NCBI RefSeq assembly: GCF_010093025.1
Contig: NZ_CP048114.1
Span: forward strand, 186,001 to 250,000
DNA: 64,000 nucleotides
From: Edaphobacter sp. 12200R-103
GTDB taxonomy: Bacteria > Acidobacteriota > Terriglobia > Terriglobales > Acidobacteriaceae
Direction: 5' to 3'
The translations under genes were made by a program, and so were the position numbers. The notes below the pieces were generated by a model that saw only the letters and a list, made by a program, of their open reading frames with translations, did no database searches and was not told where the DNA came from. This document shows, in pieces, positions 24,608 to 32,378 of this stretch (positions within the stretch are counted from its first letter, which is position 1; each line of letters starts with the position of its first letter).

Positions 24608-24745
24608 AATTGCTTCTATGATACGGTGTCGCCCGGCAAGCGACAATGGCCGGGCCCGGGGCCTTTATCTTGTTGTAAGATAGGTGGTGTAATGCCGTTG
24701 TACCGGACGGAAATCTGCAGGATGCGAAAGAATTTGTAACGCTCC

Positions 24746-24751
24746 TATAAA
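24746..24751 (+). promoter_or_regulatory. Candidate -10 element for the nadA transcript
   Basis: TATAAA matches the -10 consensus at 5 of 6 positions and would start transcription near 24758, about 60 nt upstream of the riboswitch. No good -35 box sits 17 nt upstream, so support is weak. A small dyad TATCTT-GTTGT-AAGATA (24666-24682) lies further upstream, nearer the tatB side; its role is unknown. Confidence 0.3.
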
Positions 24752-24818
24752 GAAAAACGTCCAATGCAGTAGAGCGGTACGGTGCCGCTCAGGTGAAGGA
24801 AACAGGTGGTAGATGTCT

Positions 24819-24950
24819 GGTTGCAACATCCCCGTGGGCTGGGTTCTGGCTTGATCTTTAGAACCAGTACAGCGAGCCCACTGCAACCGTTGCAGTGCAT
24901 GCTTTCAACATCCCCGTCTCAGAGGCAGAGGATGGTCTGACGTATGGACC
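24819..24950 (+). promoter_or_regulatory. NAD+-I (nadA-motif) riboswitch, tandem domains
   Basis: The 375-bp spacer before nadA contains the element CAACATCCCCGT twice (24824-24835 and 24906-24917), as in the two-domain nadA motif described in Acidobacteria and later shown to bind NAD+. In domain 1 the closing stem is GGTTG (24819-24823) with CAACC (24884-24888); GTGGGCT pairs with AGCCCAC; an internal hairpin GGTTCT/AGAACC (24842-24865) sits between GGG and CAGCGA. This matches the layout I remember for the Koribacter RNA. Domain 2 repeats the core and runs into the leader near the nadA start region. Expected behaviour is lower nadA expression when NAD+ is abundant. Identification is by eye against remembered structure; domain 2 boundaries are approximate. 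Confidence 0.88.
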
Positions 24951-24982
24951 TGACGCTTCGGTGAGACTGAAGGCGGAGTACT

Positions 24983-26125
24983 TTGAGCGTACTGATGGAA
25001 GAGGCCGCGGTAGCGACCGCGGAAGGTGCTGTGCAGGATTTTTGTTCTCTTGATAACTACCTGATACAGCCTGACCACACGATGGACGACCGCATTGCGG
25101 CGGCCCGGGCGACCCTGGGAACCGATGTCATCCTTCTGGGGCATCATTACCAGCGCGATGAGGTGATCCGTTTTGCGGATTACACGGGCGATAGCTACAA
25201 GCTGTCCAAAGCGGCATCGCAGACCGATGCGAAGTACATGATCTTCTGCGGCGTCCACTTTATGGCCGAGACTGCTGACGTACTGGCCAAGCCGTGGCAG
25301 CAGGTGATTCTGCCTGACCTGAACGCAGGATGTTCCATGGCGGACATGGCCGAGATTGGACAGGTGGAGAACTGCTGGGATGCTCTGGAGAGGGTAGGGC
25401 TGACGAGTGATCTTGTGCCGCTGACCTACATGAACTCGGCTGCTGCTATCAAGGCGTTGTGTGGAGAACGGGGCGGTCTGGTGTGCACCTCGTCGAATGC
25501 GCGTGGAGCTTTTGAGTGGGCGTTTGCGCGCGCCTCGAAGATTCTATTTCTGCCGGACCAGCATCTTGGGCGCAACACAGCCTTCGCGATGGGGATTCCC
25601 CTGAGCGAGATGGCGGTGTGGGATCCGTACCAGATCAATGGTGGACTTACGCCCGATCGCCTGAAGGCGGCAAAGATCATTCTGTGGAAGGGGCACTGCT
25701 CGGTACATCAGCGCTTTCTTCCAGAGCACGTGGACCGGATTCGCCGGGAGCGGCCCGGAATGCAGGTGGTGGTTCATCCGGAGTGCCGGTGGGAGGTCTG
25801 CCAGAAGGCGGATGCCGTGGGCTCGACCGAGAAGATCATCGAGGTGATTGAAAAGGCACCGGCAGGTTCGAGTTTTGCCGTGGGGACCGAGATCCATCTC
25901 GTGAACCGGCTGGCGAATCGATTTGCTCCGCTGGGGAAAGAAGTGATTACGCTGGACGACGCGGGATGCCTCTGCACGACGATGTACCGCATCTCGCCGC
26001 AGCACCTGGCATGGGCACTGGAGAATCTGATCGCCGGGCATGTGGTCAACCGCATCAAGGTAGATGAAGATGTAAAGCACTGGTCGCGGGTGGCGTTGGA
26101 CCGGATGCTGGAGGTAAAGGTTTGA
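24983..26125 (+). CDS. nadA: Quinolinate synthase
   Basis: NadA condenses iminoaspartate (from NadB) with dihydroxyacetone phosphate to quinolinate, using a [4Fe-4S] cluster. Key segments are LLGHHYQRDEVIRFADYTGD, MIFCGVHFMAETADVL, LPDLNAGCSMADM (first cluster Cys), VVHPECRWEV (second Cys region), FAVGTEIHLVNRLA and DDAGCLCTTMYRI (third Cys region). The length of 380 residues fits the long NadA type. The start is TTG 24983, which has GGCGGAG a few bases upstream; ATG 24995 is possible but more distant from that site. Expression is probably controlled by the upstream NAD+-I riboswitch. It overlaps the DUF2203 gene by 4 nt. Confidence 0.96.
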   Translation: MSVLMEEAAVATAEGAVQDFCSLDNYLIQPDHTMDDRIAAARATLGTDVILLGHHYQRDEVIRFADYTGDSYKLSKAASQTDAKYMIFCGVHFMAETADVLAKPWQQVILPDLNAGCSMADMAEIGQVENCWDALERVGLTSDLVPLTYMNSAAAIKALCGERGGLVCTSSNARGAFEWAFARASKILFLPDQHLGRNTAFAMGIPLSEMAVWDPYQINGGLTPDRLKAAKIILWKGHCSVHQRFLPEHVDRIRRERPGMQVVVHPECRWEVCQKADAVGSTEKIIEVIEKAPAGSSFAVGTEIHLVNRLANRFAPLGKEVITLDDAGCLCTTMYRISPQHLAWALENLIAGHVVNRIKVDEDVKHWSRVALDRMLEVKV

Positions 26126-26559
26126 ACAAGACGTTTACGCTCGCCGAGGCTCAGACGTTACTTCCGGTTCTGGAAGCTCTGCTGAGAAAGGCGCAGCGAT
26201 CGGGCACGAAAGCCGCTGAGCTGGAGGTTGAGTTCGAGCGGCTTCGCCAGCAGATCTTTCTAGCCGGGGGAACCCACATCGATGTCGGCATGACTGCACG
26301 CCGCCGGGCAGAACGCGATAAGGCCCTGCAGGAGACGCAGGACACGCTTACCGAGATCGACGAGATTGGCGTGCAGGTGAAGGACCTTGAGAAAGGCCTG
26401 CTCGATTTTCCCTGCACGATGGACGGCAGGACGGTTCTGCTGTGCTGGAAGATGGGTGAAAAGGAGATTGGCTACTGGCACTCCGAAGAAGAGGGGTTTG
26501 CCGGAAGAAAGCCGATCGACGCGAGATTCGGCCGTACCGAGCGTCAGAAGCCGAACTAA
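26122..26559 (+). CDS. DUF2203 family protein
   Basis: The product (145 aa) begins KTFTLAEAQTLLPVLEALLR, the typical DUF2203 start, continues with a long charged helical region and ends with DFPCTMDGRTVLLCWKMGE and IGYWHSEEEGFAGRKPID, the conserved C-terminal half. It starts at TTG 26122, overlapping the nadA stop by 4 nt, with GGAGG upstream, so it is co-translated with NadA. Family function is unknown; the protein is soluble and probably cytosolic. The coupling to nadA hints at co-expression under the riboswitch, nothing more. It converges on rsmE. Confidence 0.85.
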   Translation: MNKTFTLAEAQTLLPVLEALLRKAQRSGTKAAELEVEFERLRQQIFLAGGTHIDVGMTARRRAERDKALQETQDTLTEIDEIGVQVKDLEKGLLDFPCTMDGRTVLLCWKMGEKEIGYWHSEEEGFAGRKPIDARFGRTERQKPN

Positions 26560-26563
26560 GAGA

Positions 26564-27280
26564 TCAGATCAGATGGGAAGACAGGATGGCGATCGCTGAG
26601 ATTGCTGCCGTTTCAGCACGAAGGATCCTTGGCCCCAGAGTGACGGGCTGCCATTTGTGTGCGACGAAGAGGTCCATCTCCTCGGCTGTCCAGCCTCCTT
26701 CGGGCCCAATGGCGAGCGCATAGCCTGGGAAGGCTGTTTCCCCGCTAAGGGCAGAGGCGATGGTTGTCTCCTGTTCCGTCTCTGACAAAAGGAGACGTAC
26801 CGGCTCAGTGGCATTCTCCAACGCAGACTTAAGCACTGCCGGTTCAGCGATGGCGGGGATCGTTGTTCTGCGCGACTGCTTGGAGGATTCAAGGGCGATG
26901 CGGCGCCAGCGCTCTGTACGCTTCGCGGCTGCCTGGGAGAGATGCTTTTCAGTTCTGCGGGCAAGAATCGGAGTGATGCGATCGACGCCGAGCTCGGTCG
27001 CCTTTTCAATGGCCCATTCCATGTGATCGAACTTGAAGACCGCCAAGAGGAGATGAAGAGGCAGAGATGTCTCGGTTTCAAGCTCCTCGCGAAGCGCGAA
27101 GAGGACCTCACCAGGTTGAACACTGGTGATCTCGGCACGATACAGGAAGCCTCCGGCGACAATGTCGTAGATCTGGCCGGGAGTGGCGCGCAGCACACGC
27201 GCCAGGTGGGCAGCCTGCTCGCCGGTGAGTGTAGCGGTTGTTGATGTCCAGGTATCAGCGATCCAGCGGCGGCGGGTCAT
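26564..27280 (-). CDS. rsmE: 16S rRNA m3U1498 methyltransferase
   Basis: RsmE methylates U1498 of 16S rRNA; it is a SPOUT-class enzyme with a knotted SAM site. The N-terminal PUA-like part has LTGEQAAHLARVLRATPGQI. The C-terminal knot shows AIGPEGGWTAEEMDLFVAH and LGPRILRAETAAISAIAI, the two strongest RsmE motifs; KFDHMEWAIEKATELGVDRI is also typical. The length of 238 is normal. The start overlaps the preceding gene's stop (ATGA), placing rsmE at the end of an aroK-AI-2E-hypothetical-rsmE run. Confidence 0.95.
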   Translation of the reverse strand: MTRRRWIADTWTSTTATLTGEQAAHLARVLRATPGQIYDIVAGGFLYRAEITSVQPGEVLFALREELETETSLPLHLLLAVFKFDHMEWAIEKATELGVDRITPILARRTEKHLSQAAAKRTERWRRIALESSKQSRRTTIPAIAEPAVLKSALENATEPVRLLLSETEQETTIASALSGETAFPGYALAIGPEGGWTAEEMDLFVAHKWQPVTLGPRILRAETAAISAIAILSSHLI

Positions 27281-27876
27281 TCGTCTTCAGCGGTTCCTTC
27301 GTCCTGTGACGATGAGGCATGATCGTCTCCCATCGGGATGGCGACGGAGACGCGTCCCTGATGATAGAGGGTTATGTGCAGTGTAGCGGAACGGCGGTGG
27401 TTCCAGGCCTCTTCGGTGACAGGGAAGTGGAGAACGACGGCGCCTTCCACTGACTTGCCTGACTCAACCAGCGTTTCGCGCAGAAGAGGCGCTGTGACAA
27501 GGGGCTTGAGCGCCGGAAAGGTTGTGAAGAGGCTCTCAAAGTCCTGCTTCTGGACAGCGCTGGTGGAGATTTTGTTTCCATCGGAGGTTTCCAGAGTCGC
27601 TGTCATGTCCTTGATGAAAAGCGGCAGGTTCAGGCGATCTTCCATACGCAGGACGGTCACGACATACAGGTCGTCCTGGGAGCGATCCCGCCCGACGATG
27701 ATGGAATCAGCCTTGAAGACGGTGTGTGTGGGATAGACGGTGGTATGCAGAACTTTCAGCTTCGCTGTGCTGGCGGGGGTGTAGCGCAACACAATGGCGA
27801 TGGCCATCCCAAGGATTAAAAACGCAATTAAAACAGGGACAAGAAGGTTGCGGCGGGCGGGCGGTGTGAACTTCAC
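27277..27876 (-). CDS. Membrane-anchored protein of unknown function
   Basis: The frame opens at 27924 with TTG, but GTG 27876 (VKFTPPARRNLLVP) gives a sensible N-terminus; no strong RBS decides this. After a short cytoplasmic segment there is one TM helix (LLVPVLIAFLILGMAIAIVL). The remaining ~160 residues are extracytoplasmic and beta-rich (LKVLHTTVYPTHTVFKAD, LYVVTVLRMEDRLNLPLFIK, VVLHFPVTEEAWNHR), resembling other acidobacterial immunoglobulin-like or FxLYD-type membrane proteins. No enzyme motif is seen. It overlaps rsmE by ATGA and follows the AI-2E transporter gene. Confidence 0.7.
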   Translation of the reverse strand: MKFTPPARRNLLVPVLIAFLILGMAIAIVLRYTPASTAKLKVLHTTVYPTHTVFKADSIIVGRDRSQDDLYVVTVLRMEDRLNLPLFIKDMTATLETSDGNKISTSAVQKQDFESLFTTFPALKPLVTAPLLRETLVESGKSVEGAVVLHFPVTEEAWNHRRSATLHITLYHQGRVSVAIPMGDDHASSSQDEGTAEDE

Positions 27877-27994
27877 GTCTTGCACTGCAAACCAGCATAG
27901 CAAGGCGGAATCATCTAAGGTCAAATTTTGTCAGGCAGCAGGTAAACGATGATCTATATACCTTTGGGGGCCGCAAGTGGGCCGGGGGAGAAGG

Positions 27995-29002
27995 TCAGAA
28001 TGTTTCATCCCGGTAAACGGCATACTCGTCGAGGAGAACTGCGATCAAGGCGGCGGTGGGAACGGCGACCAGGGCGCCAACCACTCCGGCGAGCGCCGTA
28101 CCGCAAAGCAGCGAGATGAGGATGGTCAGGCCTGAGAGCTCTACGCTGCTGCCCATGATGCGCGGAATGAGATACGCGTTCTCAACGTTGATATAGAAGA
28201 TGTAAAAGACGATGACCCCGGCCATCTTCGTCCAGGAATCGAAGGCGGCGACGATGGCAGAGAGCGTGATGGTGACGACTCCTCCGGCGATCGGGATGAT
28301 GTTGAAGAGTCCCATGAGAAACCCGAGCAGCAGGAAATAGCGCACGTGCAAAATGGCAAAGACGATGGTCGAGGAGATTCCCAGGATGAGCATCAGGAGT
28401 CCCTGGCCGATGAGCCAGTTGCTGATCTTGTCGTCGGCTCGTCCAAGGGTCGTCTTGAGCCGCTGACGGTGCGGTGTGGGGAAGAGGGAGAGAGCGAAGT
28501 TGTAGGCCCTGTCTCCGTCCAGCATGAAGTAGATGCACAGAAAGATTGCCGAGACGATATCGAAGAGATGCGAGAGCCAGTTGGGCAGAGAAGTCATCAG
28601 GTAACTGGCGGTGGTGGTGAGGGCGCCTTCAGCACGCTGTGCAATTGCATCGACGCCGAGCCGATTTGCAATCGGCGACTGATCGAGCCGCGAAATCATC
28701 TTGCTGATACGGGAGGGAAGCTCCGCCGAGAACTGGTTGAGATCATGGAGAACCGGTGGAAGACCGACGGTGAGAAAGATTCCAACAATCAGGCCAATCC
28801 CGGAGACGATCAGGAAGATCGCTGCCGCCTTCGACGGCCGCCTGCCGCGGATGTTGGTCTGCATGATGCGATTGACGATGGGCATCAGCACGGCGGCAAA
28901 GAGCGCGCTGACGTAGATCAGGACGAGCTCCTTGGCGAGCAGGTAGACGAGCCCGAAGCCCATCAGCAGGACAAAGGCGAAGAGGATGTGGCCGCGAACC
29001 AC
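27995..29002 (-). CDS. AI-2E/PerM family transporter-like membrane protein
   Basis: The AI-2E family groups multipass proteins; some export autoinducer-2, others act as ion antiporters. This one has about eight TM helices in the family order: two near the N-terminus (ILFAFVLLMGFGLVYLLAK), a pair around residue 60, a soluble insert (residues ~85-150) and the C-terminal bundle with LLGFLMGLFNIIPIAGGVV and NAYLIPRIMGSSVELSGLTI, both signatures. The first GTG in frame is 29002 with poor RBS. The frame remains open upstream and contains a CTG at 29050 preceded by AGGAG at ideal spacing, which would add 16 residues. It lies downstream of aroK on the same strand. Confidence 0.88.
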   Translation of the reverse strand: MVRGHILFAFVLLMGFGLVYLLAKELVLIYVSALFAAVLMPIVNRIMQTNIRGRRPSKAAAIFLIVSGIGLIVGIFLTVGLPPVLHDLNQFSAELPSRISKMISRLDQSPIANRLGVDAIAQRAEGALTTTASYLMTSLPNWLSHLFDIVSAIFLCIYFMLDGDRAYNFALSLFPTPHRQRLKTTLGRADDKISNWLIGQGLLMLILGISSTIVFAILHVRYFLLLGFLMGLFNIIPIAGGVVTITLSAIVAAFDSWTKMAGVIVFYIFYINVENAYLIPRIMGSSVELSGLTILISLLCGTALAGVVGALVAVPTAALIAVLLDEYAVYRDETF

Positions 29003-29109
29003 GCGACGCGAATGCTTCTCGGCAGGACCCAGATCGTCAGTGTGAGGCAGCGTCTTCTCCTGTACAGCGGTGTGTCAACTTAGATGCTGAAAGTTTGCAG
29101 CGTCGCGGC

Positions 29110-29706
29110 TCAGACGCGGGAGTGCGGAGTCTGGTTCAGGCCGGAGAGGATTGCATCCACAGTCTGGTCGGAGGTCAGAGAAGCGGTGTCGATGGTCAGA
29201 CGCGCCATGCGCCTGTAAAGCGGGCGGCGATGTTCGAAGCGAAGCTGGGCCGCGGCAGGATCGGCCAGTACCGGTCGCGCGATCTCCTGCAGCATGCATC
29301 GGTCGAAGAGGACCTCGAAGGGGGCGTCGAGAAAGATGGTTGTGGTAGCGGGGGTCTGCTCGATCAGAAGCCGGTTGGTCAGGCTCTCCGGGGTTCCACC
29401 GCCGAGGGCGAGAATTACGTTGGATTGTCCCAGAGCCGAGGCAAGGGCAGTCGATTCGAGCCGCCGAAAGTGCGCTTCTCCGTGGCGGGAGAAGAGATCG
29501 GGAATCGTAGCGCCAGTGCGGAGTTCGAGATGCTGATCAAGATCCAGAAAGTTCCAGCCGAGACGCGTGGCGAGCAGGCGTCCGATGGTCGATTTGCCGG
29601 CGCCCATGAAGCCGGTGAGAATAAGGCGATGCAGGGCTAATGGAACGGCATCGCGCTCAGGCTGGGCGGCTGCGGGATCGCTGAGTGCTGGTTGACTGAC
29701 TGGCAT
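29110..29706 (-). CDS. aroK: Shikimate kinase
   Basis: AroK phosphorylates shikimate with ATP, the fifth shikimate-pathway step. The P-loop LTGFMGAGKSTIGRLLATRL, the shikimate-binding FLDLDQHLELRTGATIPDLF with its Asp, the FRRLESTAL Arg motif and VILALGGGTPES are all present; the lid region has RPVLADPAA. ATG 29706 is chosen because AGGAGAAAGACA precedes it; longer frames extend into a terminator hairpin. The ~25-residue N-terminal extension before the P-loop is Pro/Ala-rich. Upstream lies a probable attenuator with an aromatic-rich leader peptide, so aroK and the genes behind it may respond to aromatic amino-acid supply. Confidence 0.95.
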   Translation of the reverse strand: MPVSQPALSDPAAAQPERDAVPLALHRLILTGFMGAGKSTIGRLLATRLGWNFLDLDQHLELRTGATIPDLFSRHGEAHFRRLESTALASALGQSNVILALGGGTPESLTNRLLIEQTPATTTIFLDAPFEVLFDRCMLQEIARPVLADPAAAQLRFEHRRPLYRRMARLTIDTASLTSDQTVDAILSGLNQTPHSRV

Positions 29707-29737
29707 TGTCTTTCTCCTGTGCATAGGTTTGGGCTGC

Positions 29738-29770
29738 AAAACGAAAGCCGCGACCTTTTTGGTCGCGGCT
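29738..29770 (-). terminator. Perfect intrinsic terminator upstream of aroK (attenuator terminator)
   Basis: On the minus strand AGCCGCGACC (29770-29761) pairs with GGTCGCGGCT (29755-29746) over ten base pairs around an A5 loop, followed by TTCGTTTT. It lies 31 nt upstream of the aroK start, after the leader ORF. It could alternatively be a simple terminator for the sigma/anti-sigma operon. Confidence 0.85.
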
Positions 29771-29869
29771 CGGGAAGTTCGAAGACTCTGAAGTTGCTTC
29801 AACTCAGAGATGCATGCGAGGCTCCGCCGGCCGCGACTGGATACCAGTAGCCGTAGCTAAATCGGCCGA
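29746..29869 (-). promoter_or_regulatory. Putative aroK attenuator with mutually exclusive hairpins
   Basis: Four segments can be assigned on the minus strand. Segment 1 is TCGGCCGA (29869-29862), covering leader codons 7-9. Segment 2 is GTCGCGGCC (29837-29829), codons 18-20. Segment 3 is the terminator 5' arm (29770-29761) and segment 4 its 3' arm (29755-29746). Segment 2 pairs perfectly with 8 nt of segment 3, excluding the terminator; segment 1 can pair with segment 2 through CGGCCG. A further hairpin (29809-29786, ten pairs with one bulge) contains the leader stop codon and would sit inside the antiterminator loop. Stalling at aromatic codons would mask segment 1 and favour antitermination. 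The pairing is seen; the regulation is inferred. Confidence 0.6.
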
Positions 29870-29888
29870 AGTGGAGCGTCTGCACCAT
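29799..29888 (-). CDS. Aromatic-rich leader peptide upstream of aroK (29 aa)
   Basis: The 29-codon ORF reads MVQTLHFGRFSYGYWYPV followed by AAGGASHASLS and a TGA at 29801-29799. Residues 7-16 include Phe7, Phe10, Tyr12, Tyr14, Trp15 and Tyr16, six aromatics in ten codons, immediately before the segment that can form an antiterminator. No Shine-Dalgarno is visible close to the ATG, but the promoter candidate would start the RNA only a few nucleotides upstream, allowing leaderless initiation. It is not a member of any family I know. The composition and placement between a promoter, a terminator and an aromatic-pathway gene are the evidence. Confidence 0.6.
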   Translation of the reverse strand: MVQTLHFGRFSYGYWYPVAAGGASHASLS

Positions 29889-29898
29889 TCTGCTAAGA

Positions 29899-29927
29899 AC
29901 GATACACGCACTTCCGGATGAAAGCAA
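29899..29927 (-). promoter_or_regulatory. Candidate promoter of the aroK leader
   Basis: On the minus strand a -35-like TTGCTT (29927-29922) and a -10-like TATCGT (29904-29899) are exactly 17 nt apart. Each matches consensus modestly (3 and 4 of 6). Transcription would begin around 29892, four or so bases before the leader ATG. Confidence 0.4.
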
Positions 29928-29974
29928 CAGATAAGTTGTCGATCCTGCGTTGCCTTTTTGCCCTATGGGAGGGC

Positions 29975-30265
29975 CTAGCTTTTACCTGGTCCCGTAGCAT
30001 AACTGGGGTCGGCTGCCAGACCTTCCTGAATCTTCTTCCAGACGTTATCACTCGGCTCATGCGTCGGCTGAAGAAGCTGCTTCGCCTGATCGGCGATGTA
30101 CTGAAGATCACGTACCAGGGCAGAACAGTTTTCACAGGACTTGAGGTGTTCGGCGATCTCGGGATCGTCGATCGAGGAGTTGCCTGCGGCTGCAAACAGA
30201 TCGGGAAGTTGTTCCTGAAATTCAGCGCAAGACAGAGGGGCCGAATGAGAGTTCTTCAAGGTCAT
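29975..30265 (-). CDS. Zinc-finger anti-sigma factor
   Basis: This 96-residue cytosolic protein has the ZAS motif H-x3-C-x2-C ([17 protein letters not shown]) preceded by an upstream Cys in [14 protein letters not shown]. It lacks a TM helix, so it is a soluble anti-sigma rather than a membrane-spanning one. It follows the ECF sigma gene with a 4-nt overlap, the normal arrangement in which the second gene product holds its sigma factor inactive. The inducing signal cannot be read from the sequence; a redox- or zinc-sensitive release is one possibility for soluble ZAS proteins. Confidence 0.88.
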   Translation of the reverse strand: MTLKNSHSAPLSCAEFQEQLPDLFAAAGNSSIDDPEIAEHLKSCENCSALVRDLQYIADQAKQLLQPTHEPSDNVWKKIQEGLAADPSYATGPGKS

Positions 30266-30921
30266 AATGCCGCTTCCTTAAGGTCGGTCTGGACGGTAGG
30301 CTCCGATTCGCGGAGCAGCTCCCGAAGCTTTAAACGCGCCTTGTGGAGCTGGGATTTGCTGTTTCCGGTCGAGCATTCAAGCATGACTGCGATTTCATTA
30401 TGTTCGAAACCTTCCACATCATGAAGGACAAAGACCATGCGGTATCCAGGAGGCAACGCGGCGACGGCACGCTCCAGCGCGACACGATCGACTGATCCTG
30501 CCAGTTGTGTGTCCCGGCTTCCGAAGTCGCGCTTCGGCGAATCCTCCTCAGACGGGTTGATGGTCTCTTCCAGAGAGACCAGTTGAAGGCCTTTTTTGCG
30601 AAGGTGCATAAGAACCAGATTGACCGTCAGGCGGTGCAGCCAGGTTGAGAATGCGCTTTCTCCGCGAAAACTGCCGATCTTCCGGAAGAGGTGGAGAAAT
30701 GCCTCCTGGGTCATGTCTTCGGCTTCGGAGACGTTTCCCAGCATGCGGAGGCAAAGGGTGTAAACGCGGCGCTTGTGCAGAGCGTAAAGTTTTGAAAAAG
30801 CTTCGGCATCGCCTGCCTTGGCACGCTCGATTGCTTCAGCTTCTCCGGCGATCGGTGGATTTCTTTTGAAAAGCCCGGGGGCGGTCTTTGTTTCTGTCAT
30901 CTGTAGACCTTGGAGTTCCAT
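30262..30921 (-). CDS. ECF-type RNA polymerase sigma factor (RpoE-like)
   Basis: Sigma region 2 is at residues ~30-100 ([60 protein letters not shown]). Region 4 is at ~145-205 ([53 protein letters not shown]). Regions 1 and 3 are absent, as in ECF sigmas. Two starts are possible: ATG 30921 with GGAG at nine nt, and ATG 30900 with AAGG. It forms an operon with the soluble ZAS anti-sigma. The 163-bp spacer upstream has no repeat of a recognisable ECF promoter that I can defend. Confidence 0.93.
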   Translation of the reverse strand: MELQGLQMTETKTAPGLFKRNPPIAGEAEAIERAKAGDAEAFSKLYALHKRRVYTLCLRMLGNVSEAEDMTQEAFLHLFRKIGSFRGESAFSTWLHRLTVNLVLMHLRKKGLQLVSLEETINPSEEDSPKRDFGSRDTQLAGSVDRVALERAVAALPPGYRMVFVLHDVEGFEHNEIAVMLECSTGNSKSQLHKARLKLRELLRESEPTVQTDLKEAAL

Positions 30922-31084
30922 GCTTCATCTCCGGGTTGTGTTGATTGCTTAATGGACCGAGCGAATCGGTATCTGAAATTCGACAAAAAAATAGTAGGGG
31001 TCGTCACACGTAAGGAATTTGAGTGCCGGATGAGCAAAAAGGTTGTGTTTGCGCCGAATCTGCTGGCCTGCCAAGGTTTTGCGG

Positions 31085-32203
31085 TTACGATCCCACAAAC
31101 CGGGCGTACAGGGTGCGGGCCACCATGATATCGGTCGTCCCCTGCACGATCGCCCTTCCATCCGCGAATAGGGTAAGGGTATGCGGTCCCCGTGTGAAGC
31201 GCAGGAGAAGGTCGTTGAACCGGACCTCGCCGTGCGGAGCGAGGCGATCGCGCATGGCCGGGAAGTCGACTGGCCGGTGATGCTCATGGATCTGGACGGA
31301 GTTTCTGCCGCAGAGGGTGATGTGGGGACGGCCTGTTCCTGCCAGGTGGGTAAATTCGCGCCGATCACAGACGGAACATTCCTTCCTTGGAGCGCCGGCA
31401 GAGATCTCGGACCGTTCCGACGTCCACAGGTCGAAGGAGAGCAGCGTGCGGCGCATCAGTGCGGACTGTGCTGTGAGGAACTTGAGTGCTTCGGTGACCT
31501 GGATGGAGGCGGCCAGATTGACGGCGGTTGAAAGAATCCCTGCTGTGTCGCAGGTCTCGACCGGCCCGGAAGGCGGCTTGGGAAACAGGCAGGCGAGGCA
31601 GGCGGTAGGGTTCCAGTCCATCTCCTGTGCGGATGATCCCGTGCCCGCCGGCGGGCGCAATGGAAGGATATTCATGGTGGCGGCATAGGCGCCAATGGCG
31701 GCGGCGTAGATCCATGGAGTGCCCTGCTGGACGGCGAAATCGTTGACCAGGTAACGCGTCTCGAAGTTATCGGTGGCGTCGAGGATGAGGTCGCAGCCGC
31801 CCAGAAGTGTAGAGACGTTATCGGGGACGAGATCGGAGACCTGCGAGTGAACCGTGATTCCGGAGTTGAACTGTGCAATCTTGCGGCGGGCGGCTTCGGC
31901 CTTGGGAAGCATGTCCAGAGCGTCGGATTCGTCGAAGAGGACCTGACGCTGCAGGTTGGAAGGCTCGACAAAGTCGCGGTCGATCAGGGTGAGGGTTCCG
32001 ACGCCGGCACGTGCGAGAAGGGAGGCCGATGCGGCTCCTGTGGCTCCGCAGCCTATGATAGCGACGTGCGAGCTGCCGAGCCGCTGCTGCCCTTCTGCGC
32101 CGATGCCAGGGAAGAGGATCTGGCGGGAGTAGCGCTCCTGATCGTCGATCAGGGCTTTTGCAGCAGGCTGGGGATGGCCGGATACAGAAGATAGAGACGG
32201 CAT
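31085..32203 (-). CDS. ThiF/MoeB/HesA-type E1-like adenylyltransferase
   Basis: The start at 32203 (MPSLSSVSGHPQ) is preferred because the upstream extension has no coding character and crosses the promoter region of the divergent Omp85 gene. The E1-like core is clear: DQERYSRQILFPGIGAEGQQ, VAIIGCGATGAASASLLARA for ATP binding, LIDRDFVEPSNLQRQVLF and DLILDATDNFETRYLVND. A zinc site is suggested by ACLACLF and CSVCDRR. Such enzymes adenylate the C-terminal Gly-Gly of ThiS or MoaD in thiamine or molybdopterin synthesis. The last ~90 residues are an extra domain lacking the Cys of a rhodanese module. No thi or moa gene is nearby, so the partner is undetermined. Confidence 0.88.
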   Translation of the reverse strand: MPSLSSVSGHPQPAAKALIDDQERYSRQILFPGIGAEGQQRLGSSHVAIIGCGATGAASASLLARAGVGTLTLIDRDFVEPSNLQRQVLFDESDALDMLPKAEAARRKIAQFNSGITVHSQVSDLVPDNVSTLLGGCDLILDATDNFETRYLVNDFAVQQGTPWIYAAAIGAYAATMNILPLRPPAGTGSSAQEMDWNPTACLACLFPKPPSGPVETCDTAGILSTAVNLAASIQVTEALKFLTAQSALMRRTLLSFDLWTSERSEISAGAPRKECSVCDRREFTHLAGTGRPHITLCGRNSVQIHEHHRPVDFPAMRDRLAPHGEVRFNDLLLRFTRGPHTLTLFADGRAIVQGTTDIMVARTLYARFVGS

Positions 32204-32378
32204 GGACCTGACTTTCCGGGTCCCGAAGGACTCTGCTGTTTCGTAGTATAGGGAAGTGCATGCCTGAGGCGGAAATTGCTCGCGCGGCAGTTTTCGGAGC
32301 CGCATCCTACCAGAGGCGGGTCTGCAGCCGGATGCACGAAAAGAACAGGGACGAGAGAGCTTTACGGGTTCTGTCGAA

